From: HGM12669 sp048527645
GTDB taxonomy: Bacteria > Bacillota > Clostridia > Oscillospirales > CAG-272
Reading direction: 5' to 3'
Length of the DNA stretch: 18,757 nt
NCBI GenBank assembly: GCA_048527645.1
Contig: DBGFNI010000117.1
Location: forward strand, 1-18,757
Positions 13,337 through 18,757 of the stretch are shown here, one piece after another. Below the pieces are notes generated by a model. The model was not told where the DNA came from. It was given only the letters and a program-made list of their open reading frames with translations, and made no database searches. Both the position numbers and the translations under genes were made by a program. Each line of letters starts with the position of its first letter. Positions within the stretch are counted from its first letter, which is position 1.

Positions 13337-14155
13337 TTATTTGCCCGCGGTATTGCGGTAAATGGCGAAAAGCCCCTGCAATGTCAGATGCGGAACATGA
13401 AGGAAAGCATGGCTGCAAGCGGGGAAAATCAGCGGCGCCATGCTGCCGGTCAGCAGCAGACGGACCTCTTCTGCCTGGGGGGAGAGCTTTTGAATCATCC
13501 GATCGACCAGACCGTCCACGGCGAACGCATGCCCCAAGACGGTTCCCGCACGCATGCTGTCTGCGGTGTTTTTCCCCACGGCGCTCGGCACATGCGACGG
13601 ACTGTCCAAAGAGATATAAGGTAATTGCGCCGTTTGCTGCCGCAAGCCTTCCAACGCGGTGAAAGCGCCGGGCAAGATCGCGCCGCCGATCAGTGAGGGG
13701 GGACCCTCGCCGTTCTTTGCCGCCTGCAGTGCAAAAACCGTTGTGGCGGTTCCCATATCGACAATGACGGCGGGCGCGCCGTGAAAGGCGGCAACCGCGG
13801 CACAGTTGGCAACGATATCGCCGCCCAGCTCTGCCGGGTATTGCGTGCAGATCTCAAAGCCGGTTTTTACACCGGGACCCACGGTGACAATTCTGCATTC
13901 GGCGGGCAGGAGCTGGCGCAGCGCCTGCGTGACCCGATCGGTCAGCTGGGGCGCGACGGAGCACAGACAAACGCCGTCGATCTGCTCCGGCGTGATCTGA
14001 TGCAGCGCAAACAAATTTTGCAGCAGCACGGCCGTTTCGTCCGCGGTGCGTCTTGCATCCGCGGTGATTTTGGACATATGGACGGGCGTGGGACAATCCG
14101 CTTCAAACAGTCCCACGCTGAGATTGGTGTTCCCGATATCAATACACAGCAACAT
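13337..14155 (-). CDS. coaX: Type III pantothenate kinase (CoaX)
   Basis: CoaX phosphorylates pantothenate, the first step of coenzyme A synthesis, with ATP and a monovalent cation. The 272 residues show the ASKHA-fold phosphate motif DIGNTN (6-11), the pantothenate/active-site region ELGGDIVANCAAV (109-121, Asp113 likely the catalytic base), DMGTATT (133-139), GGAILPG (157-163) and GKNTADSMRAG (194-204). In the classical CoaX motif the Asp is followed by Arg (GxDR); here Ile replaces it, as in a divergent clostridial subgroup I recall. The ATG has an AAAGGAG site. It lies 48 bases after plsY and 108 bases before a probable pantothenate transporter gene. Confidence 0.94.
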   Translation of the reverse strand: MLLCIDIGNTNLSVGLFEADCPTPVHMSKITADARRTADETAVLLQNLFALHQITPEQIDGVCLCSVAPQLTDRVTQALRQLLPAECRIVTVGPGVKTGFEICTQYPAELGGDIVANCAAVAAFHGAPAVIVDMGTATTVFALQAAKNGEGPPSLIGGAILPGAFTALEGLRQQTAQLPYISLDSPSHVPSAVGKNTADSMRAGTVLGHAFAVDGLVDRMIQKLSPQAEEVRLLLTGSMAPLIFPACSHAFLHVPHLTLQGLFAIYRNTAGK

Positions 14156-14203
14156 AAAGGCCTTCTCCTTTCCGAACCGTTATGACAGGTGAGACGGGCG
14201 GGC

Positions 14204-14962
14204 TCAGCCGCGATCTGCGCGGTTTTCGCCGCTTTCCCGATCCTCCCGTGCCTCACGCTGCGCGTCCTGTTGCCGCTCCTTGGCGGTTTTTTCGCTTTTC
14301 TTGAAAGAAAACTTGTTTTCCTTGCCCTCCCACAGGCGTTTGATGTTGGAGCGGTGCTGCCAGATGATAAACACGGTGACAAACAGCACGGGAATCAGCA
14401 CCGTCAGCGGGATGGCACGACCCAGCATGGAGTAGTAATTGTTCAGCAGCACAGGGAGCATCAGAATGCCGATGACCGAGCCCAGGGATATGTATTTGGT
14501 AAAGGCGACGATGATGACAAAAAAGACCAGCAGAATCAGAAAGACAATCGGATTGGCAAACAGGCACATTGACGCCGCCACCGCGACGCCCTTGCCGCCC
14601 TTGAATTTGTGATACAGCGGATAGCAGTGACCGACGATACACGCCGCGCCCGCGACGTATGCGGCGTTTTCTCCCAACAGCAAAATGCCGATCCACACGG
14701 CGATGCCCGCTTTGAGCATATCAAATGCCAGTGTCAGAATGGCTGCCTTTTTGCCGTAGGTGCGCATCATGTTTGTCGTGCCGGCGTTGCCGCTGCCGTG
14801 GCGGCGGATATCGTCGCGGTACATGATTTTGGACAGGATCACTGCGGAATTCAGACTGCCCAGCAGATAGCCGATCACAACACAGCCGAACAGCACTGCC
14901 AACTCAACGCCCAGCGAAATATCGGGCAGCAAGCCGTGTTGATATACATTGATAAAATCCAT
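14204..14962 (-). CDS. plsY: Glycerol-3-phosphate acyltransferase PlsY
   Basis: PlsY moves an acyl group from acyl-phosphate to glycerol-3-phosphate, making lysophosphatidic acid for membrane lipid synthesis. Counted from the chosen start the protein has 252 residues: hydrophobic helices, motif 1 GSGNAGTTN (57-65), motif 2 GHCYPLYHKFKGGKGVA (111-127) and motif 3 around HRSNIKRL (203-210). An upstream ATG at 14974 has no ribosome site; the ATG at 14960-14962 has GGAG (14969-14972) at 6-base spacing and is preferred. A tail of about 40 charged residues follows the last helix (KKSEKTAKERQQDAQREARE and on), making it longer than the usual 190-215 residues. It follows der, its common neighbour in Firmicutes. 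Confidence 0.96.
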   Translation of the reverse strand: MDFINVYQHGLLPDISLGVELAVLFGCVVIGYLLGSLNSAVILSKIMYRDDIRRHGSGNAGTTNMMRTYGKKAAILTLAFDMLKAGIAVWIGILLLGENAAYVAGAACIVGHCYPLYHKFKGGKGVAVAASMCLFANPIVFLILLVFFVIIVAFTKYISLGSVIGILMLPVLLNNYYSMLGRAIPLTVLIPVLFVTVFIIWQHRSNIKRLWEGKENKFSFKKSEKTAKERQQDAQREAREDRESGENRADRG

Positions 14963-15079
14963 ACTAATCTCCATTCTGCCGTATGGCAGGGACGTTTGCC
15001 GGGCATGGGTGCTGCCGGCGCTTGAAAGGGGGGTGTTTGCGATTGCTTGGCATATAACGGCGGCGCGTTCTTTTTCCGA

Positions 15080-16402
15080 TCAGTCGCCGCGCTGGCGGAT
15101 GATCAGCTTGATCGGCGTGCCCTTGAAGCCGAATACCTCCCGCAGCTGGTTTTCGATATACCGCTGGTAAGAGAAATGAAACAGCTCCGCGTTGTTGCAG
15201 AAGATGACGAAGGTCGGCGGCTTGACAGCCTGCTGCGTCATATAATAAATCTTCAGCCGCTTGCCCTTGTCACTGGGCGGCTGTACCCGTGCGGTGCAAT
15301 CTGCCAGCACATCGTTGAGCATGCCGGTGGAAACACGCGTGGACGCCTGATTGTATACATACTGAATATACTCAAACACCTTGTTCAGCCGCTGCCCGGT
15401 CTGTGCGGAGACAAACAGCAGCGGGGCATAGGTCATATATGACAGCGCGTCATAGATGTTGCGGGTGAAACGGTTGGTGGTCTGATTGTCTTTTTCCACC
15501 AGATCCCACTTGTTGACCAGAATCACGCAGGCCTTTCCGGCTTCGTGCGCCAGCCCTGCGATTTTTTCATCCTGCTCGGAGATGCCCATGTTGCCGTCGA
15601 TCATCAACAGACAGACGTCGGCGCGCTCGACCGCCATTTTCGCACGGAGCACGGAAAAATGCTCGATGCGGTCGTTGATGCGGCTTTTGCGGCGGATGCC
15701 CGCGGTGTCGATGAAAATAAATTTACCGTATTCGTTTTCCACGCGGGTGTCAATGGCGTCTCGGGTGGTACCCGCAATATCGGAGACGATCAGCCGCTCT
15801 TCGCCCAGCATTTTATTGATGATGGAGCTTTTACCTGCGTTGGGCTTGCCGATGACGGCAACCTTGATCACATCATCCTCGTCGCTCGGCGCTTCATCTG
15901 CCGGTGCAAGCTGCAAAATGCGATCCAGCAGATCGCCGGTTCCCGTGCCGTGCAGGGAGGAGAGCGGGATGGGATCGCCGGGGATGCCCAGCTCATAAAA
16001 CTCGTAGAACTCCATGGGCAGATCTCCCACGCCGTCCACCTTGTTGACGCAGAGAATCAGCGGCTTTCCGCTTCGCTGCAGCATCGCGGAGACCTCCCGG
16101 TCGTCAGCGGTCAGTCCGCTTTTGACGTCGGTCATAAAAACGATGACGTCTGCCGTCTGCACCGCAATCTGCGCCTGCGTGCGCATCTGCTTGAGAATGA
16201 CATCCTCGCTGCTTGGCTCAATGCCGCCGGTGTCGATGATGATGATCCCTTGACCGTTCCATTCTATCTCATAATAGATGCGGTCACGGGTGACACCGGG
16301 GGTATCCTCCACGATGGAGATGCGTTCTCCCGCCAGCTTGTTGAACAGTGTGCTCTTTCCCACGTTCGGTCTGCCGACGATGGCGACAATGGGCTTTGCC
16401 AT
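15080..16402 (-). CDS. der: Ribosome biogenesis GTPase Der (EngA)
   Basis: Der is an essential tandem GTPase that acts in late 50S subunit assembly. Both G domains are intact in 440 residues: GRPNVGKST (10-18), DTPGVTRD, DTGG (57-60) and NKVD (120-123) in the first; GKPNAGKSS (185-193), GTTRDAIDTR, DTAG (232-235) and NKWD (297-300) in the second. The C-terminal KH-like domain covers about 350-440, with the basic FKGTPIKLIIRQRGD end. The ATG follows AAAGGGGGGC, a usable ribosome site. It lies 66 AT-rich bases after the DUF512 gene; a weak TTGAAG/TATTTT promoter-like pair is in that gap. plsY begins 117 bases downstream. Confidence 0.98.
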   Translation of the reverse strand: MAKPIVAIVGRPNVGKSTLFNKLAGERISIVEDTPGVTRDRIYYEIEWNGQGIIIIDTGGIEPSSEDVILKQMRTQAQIAVQTADVIVFMTDVKSGLTADDREVSAMLQRSGKPLILCVNKVDGVGDLPMEFYEFYELGIPGDPIPLSSLHGTGTGDLLDRILQLAPADEAPSDEDDVIKVAVIGKPNAGKSSIINKMLGEERLIVSDIAGTTRDAIDTRVENEYGKFIFIDTAGIRRKSRINDRIEHFSVLRAKMAVERADVCLLMIDGNMGISEQDEKIAGLAHEAGKACVILVNKWDLVEKDNQTTNRFTRNIYDALSYMTYAPLLFVSAQTGQRLNKVFEYIQYVYNQASTRVSTGMLNDVLADCTARVQPPSDKGKRLKIYYMTQQAVKPPTFVIFCNNAELFHFSYQRYIENQLREVFGFKGTPIKLIIRQRGD

Positions 16403-16468
16403 GGCCTGCCCCCCTTTTTCTAATCATTATTTCAAAAATATCAAAATGTTTTCGTGCTTCAAAAACCG

Positions 16469-17773
16469 TTACGGATGCAGGATGCCCTGCATCAGTCCGT
16501 ATCCGTCTGACTCACACACCGTGATCGGCACGCCGAGCGCCTGCTGTACCTCGCACAGTGTGACGTCGTCCAAAAACCTGTCGCCCTCGTGGCGCAGCAT
16601 GACGGAGGGAATGAGCAAACGCTGCCCCAACTGCTTCCCGCGCAGCTGCGCAATCAGATCTTGCCCGGTGACAAGACCGGCGACGGTGATCTGGTGTCCG
16701 AAAAAGTCATTGATGATCGGATAAACCGTGCCGCGTAGTCCCGGACAGCGCTGCGACAGCTTCTCGGTCAGCTGCTTGATCAGCGGATATGCCGCGCTTC
16801 CCGTGGCGATGGAAAAAATCTCTGTTTTTTGTTGTTCTTCCTCGGTCAGAAAGGACAGCTCTTCCTCAAACTGCTCGCGGGTGTTGGTGATGGTGCCGAC
16901 GCCGTTTTCCAGCTGCGCATACCCCTCGTAGTAGGATCCGCAGGGCAGCTCGAGCTCCCCTTTGAGGTAAAACTCGTCGCTGGCGTAAAACACGCGCTTG
17001 CCGTGCCGCTCAAGACATTCTGCGGCATATGCCTCGACGGTTTTCACCACCGCGCGGCTCTCCTCCCGTGAAAAGGGCGTGAGATGACACAGTCCCTCCC
17101 GATAGCGTGTCATGCCCGCCGGAACTACGCTGACGCTGTTGACCGCCGGACACAGTGCCATCAGATCGGAAATGGTTTTTTCCAAATGCGCGCCGTCGTT
17201 GATTTTGCGGCACAATACGATCTGACAATCCATTTCGATCCCGCCCGCGGCAAAACGCTCCAGATAAGAGAGAACCTTGCCCGCCCGGGGATTCTTCATC
17301 ATTTGTACGCGCAGCTCCGGCTCCGTCGTGTGGACGGAAATGCGGATCGGCGACATGTGCATGGTGAGAATGCGCTCCACATCCGCGTCGGAGAAATTTG
17401 TCATGGTGACATAGTTTCCCATCAAAAAGGACAGGCGGGAATCGTCATCCTTAAAATACAGCGTGTCCCGCATGCCGGGCGGCATCTGGTCAATGAAGCA
17501 AAAAACGCACTTATTCGCGCAGCGCTTTTTGTCGTCCATCAAAAATGTGTCGAATTCCAGACCGATGTCATCATACTCGCCCTTGCGAATGGAAAATTTC
17601 AACAGCTCCGGTCCCCGGTGAATCTGCAGGGTGATTTTCTTTTCCGTCAGATAAAAACGGTAGTCCAGCACGTCGGTGATGCTGTTCCCGTTGATGGAGA
17701 GCAGAATATCCCCCGCCTGCACGCCGGCTTTTCCCGCCGCCGAGCCTTTGCGCACTGACTGAATCGTTACCAT
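16469..17773 (-). CDS. PDZ-radical SAM-DUF512 protein (TIGR03279-type)
   Basis: The 434-residue protein has three parts. A PDZ-like domain (1-65) contains SVRKGSAAGKAGVQAGDILL and SINGNSITDVLDYRFYL. A radical SAM core follows with CANKCVFCFIDQMPPGMRDT; C85, C89 and C92 form the CX3CX2C iron-sulfur motif, followed by LYFKDDDSRLSFLMGNYVTM. The C-terminal DUF512 half contains YASDEFYLKGELELP and VAGLVTGQDLIAQLRG. The reaction is not established for this family. It commonly sits upstream of der in Clostridia, as here. An in-frame ATG at 17830 would add 19 residues, but that stretch lies inside the rpmF terminator; the ATG at 17771-17773 has GGAG (17783-17786) at 9-base spacing and starts right at the PDZ domain. 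Confidence 0.93.
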   Translation of the reverse strand: MVTIQSVRKGSAAGKAGVQAGDILLSINGNSITDVLDYRFYLTEKKITLQIHRGPELLKFSIRKGEYDDIGLEFDTFLMDDKKRCANKCVFCFIDQMPPGMRDTLYFKDDDSRLSFLMGNYVTMTNFSDADVERILTMHMSPIRISVHTTEPELRVQMMKNPRAGKVLSYLERFAAGGIEMDCQIVLCRKINDGAHLEKTISDLMALCPAVNSVSVVPAGMTRYREGLCHLTPFSREESRAVVKTVEAYAAECLERHGKRVFYASDEFYLKGELELPCGSYYEGYAQLENGVGTITNTREQFEEELSFLTEEEQQKTEIFSIATGSAAYPLIKQLTEKLSQRCPGLRGTVYPIINDFFGHQITVAGLVTGQDLIAQLRGKQLGQRLLIPSVMLRHEGDRFLDDVTLCEVQQALGVPITVCESDGYGLMQGILHP

Positions 17774-17799
17774 ACAGCAATTCTCCGTTTCAAATTCAG

Positions 17800-17850
17800 A
17801 AAAAACATGGGCTGATGCAAAACGGCACATGCCGCCTTGAAGTCAGCCCA
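17800..17850 (-). terminator. Rho-independent terminator after rpmF, in the leader of the DUF512 gene
   Basis: TGGGCTGA and TCAGCCCA (17843-17850 with 17808-17815) form the outer stem, with a nested CGGCA/TGCCG hairpin, followed on the - strand by TG and six T's (17800-17805). Only 26 bases separate the T-run from the next start codon. Confidence 0.85.
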
Positions 17851-17913
17851 CAACGCTTTTCTTGCAATATCCGTTCATGAACAAACAGGAACCGGAAAGG
17901 AATGATCAAAAGA

Positions 17914-18093
17914 TTACGCTTCCTTCTTCACGATTTCTTTGCCGTCATAAGTGCCGCAAGCCTTGCACACGCGGTGTGCCAGGTTATACTCGCCGCATTT
18001 GGGGCACTGCACCATACCCGGAACCGCCAGCTTCCAGTTTGCACGTCTCTTGTCTCTTCTTGCCTTGGAAACCTTTCTCTTCGGTACTGCCAT
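17914..18093 (-). CDS. rpmF: 50S ribosomal protein L32
   Basis: This 59-residue protein was read directly from the - strand. It begins MAVPKRKVSKARRDKRRANW, the standard L32 start, and has two zinc-binding cysteine pairs, CPKC (30-33) and CKAC (43-46), so it is the C+ zinc-binding form. It ends GTYDGKEIVKKEA. The start codon lies 3 bases after the yceD stop, and its GGGAGG ribosome site (18102-18107) is inside yceD, so translation is coupled. A terminator follows at 17800-17850. Confidence 0.98.
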   Translation of the reverse strand: MAVPKRKVSKARRDKRRANWKLAVPGMVQCPKCGEYNLAHRVCKACGTYDGKEIVKKEA

Positions 18094-18096
18094 CTT

Positions 18097-18690
18097 TCAA
18101 TCCTCCCTTTCATCTTGGTGCTTTTCTTCTTCCGCAGAATCGGAAAAAGCGCCTTGGTCAAGTAACTTTTTTAATGCCGCAAACCGCGGGTCAATCTGCT
18201 TGGACAGGCATTCACACGTGCCGGTGTTGCGATCTTTTCCGCATACCGGACACAGTCCTGCGCAGTCCTCCCGGCACAAATGCTTCATGGGAAATTCCAG
18301 CAGCAACTGATCCAACACGGGTGCGTCCAGATCCAGCTTTCCGTCAACAATGAGGACATAGTCGTCATTGTCCTGATTTTCCAGACGGACATCCCCCTGG
18401 GTGTTTGCCACATTTCTTTCCAGCTCATAGGACAGGGAACAGTCCAGCGGCTTTGCACAGCGTGCACACGAGGTACGGTAGGAAAGGTCAACGCGGGCAC
18501 GCAACTCGATAAAGCCTGCCATGTTTTTCACTTCGCCTTTCACGGAGAAAGGCCCGGTGAATGCAACATCGGCAAACAACAGACAATCTCCGATGTCCAG
18601 ATCGGAGTCGCTGTCGGCAACGGACAAATCATATGCGAAGGAAATTTCGTCAACCTCGCCGCGCAGCAGCGGGTGCATATCCAGTTTCAA
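18097..18690 (-). CDS. yceD: YceD/DUF177 family protein
   Basis: This 197-residue protein belongs to the YceD family, which lies almost always directly before rpmF and is linked to 23S rRNA accumulation and large-subunit biogenesis. A beta-rich N-terminal half contains the first pair SCARC (C75, C78). The middle is acidic, and a C-terminal cluster (C139, C143, C147, C150, C159, C161) around LCREDCAGLCPVCGKD suggests metal binding. The start is TTG at 18688-18690: the resulting MKLDMHPL lines up with the usual family start (MKWSIHQL type in Bacillus), and the upstream ATG near 18712 is out of frame and ends quickly. The ribosome site AAAGGA is rather distant (14 bases), so initiation may be weak, or the ATG four codons later may be used. 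Confidence 0.9.
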   Translation of the reverse strand: MKLDMHPLLRGEVDEISFAYDLSVADSDSDLDIGDCLLFADVAFTGPFSVKGEVKNMAGFIELRARVDLSYRTSCARCAKPLDCSLSYELERNVANTQGDVRLENQDNDDYVLIVDGKLDLDAPVLDQLLLEFPMKHLCREDCAGLCPVCGKDRNTGTCECLSKQIDPRFAALKKLLDQGAFSDSAEEEKHQDERED

Positions 18691-18734
18691 TGACTCTGTT
18701 CCGTTCCTTTCATGAGATAATCACTCGTCCTATT

Positions 18735-18740
18735 ATTATA
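18735..18740 (-). promoter_or_regulatory. -10 box of the yceD-rpmF promoter
   Basis: A perfect TATAAT on the - strand lies 45 bases before the yceD start. At 17-base spacing the -35 box would fall just beyond the window, so it cannot be checked. Confidence 0.6.
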
Positions 18741-18757
18741 CATACGAGCGCCGGACT

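Noticed and set aside
14975..15079. Small gene or regulatory RNA between der and plsY
   Set aside because: Only short inverted repeats are present (for example CTGCC/GGCAG at 14976-14989); no open frame with a ribosome site and no known motif.
17774..17830. A 19-residue longer DUF512 protein
   Set aside because: The extension is encoded by the rpmF terminator stem, and the PDZ domain begins at the later ATG, which has its own ribosome site.

Overview
The window looks like core chromosome of an anaerobic, moderately GC-rich member of the Clostridia, most like the Oscillospiraceae/Ruminococcaceae group. This is inferred from gene content: a biotin-dependent Na+-pumping decarboxylase with a separate biotin carrier, type III pantothenate kinase, an ECF S component, YceD-RpmF, and the Der-PlsY and DUF512-Der neighbourhoods. 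Strong AGGAGG-type ribosome binding sites and several TTG/GTG starts fit. I see no rRNA, tRNA, CRISPR, insertion sequence or phage genes. No gene-free stretch exceeds 300 bases.

Region 1 (1-4011, + strand) is one operon for a sodium-ion-translocating decarboxylase, probably for oxaloacetate. It holds a small membrane gamma subunit (OadG), a stand-alone biotin carrier, a beta subunit (OadB) with an unusual secreted N-terminal domain, and the carboxyltransferase alpha subunit. The carboxyl group moves from the 2-oxo acid to biotin on the carrier, and its release at OadB drives Na+ export. The operon ends at a 16-bp hairpin (4046-4086) that can act on both strands.

Region 2 (4149-11353, - strand) reads argS, yebC, valS and a DUF5107/TPR gene from a near-consensus promoter at 11325-11353. 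Two tRNA synthetases flank a YebC/TACO1-family translation factor. The last gene, a mutarotase-like protein of unknown function, has its ribosome binding site overlapping the valS stop.

Region 3 (11415-18757, - strand) starts with yceD and rpmF (large-subunit biogenesis and ribosomal protein L32), closed by a terminator that lies in the immediate leader of the next gene. Then follow a PDZ/radical SAM/DUF512 protein, the ribosome-assembly GTPase Der, the acyltransferase PlsY, type III pantothenate kinase CoaX, an ECF S component (probably for pantothenate), and the branched-chain amino acid exporter pair AzlC-AzlD, which ends at a terminator at 11415-11449. The theme is ribosome assembly followed by phospholipid and CoA precursor supply.

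Nothing here is an obviously new defence or mobile system. The most unusual items are the secreted domain fused to OadB, the structured leader before the ECF S component, the DUF5107 gene coupled to valS, and the coaX-S component-azlCD grouping.
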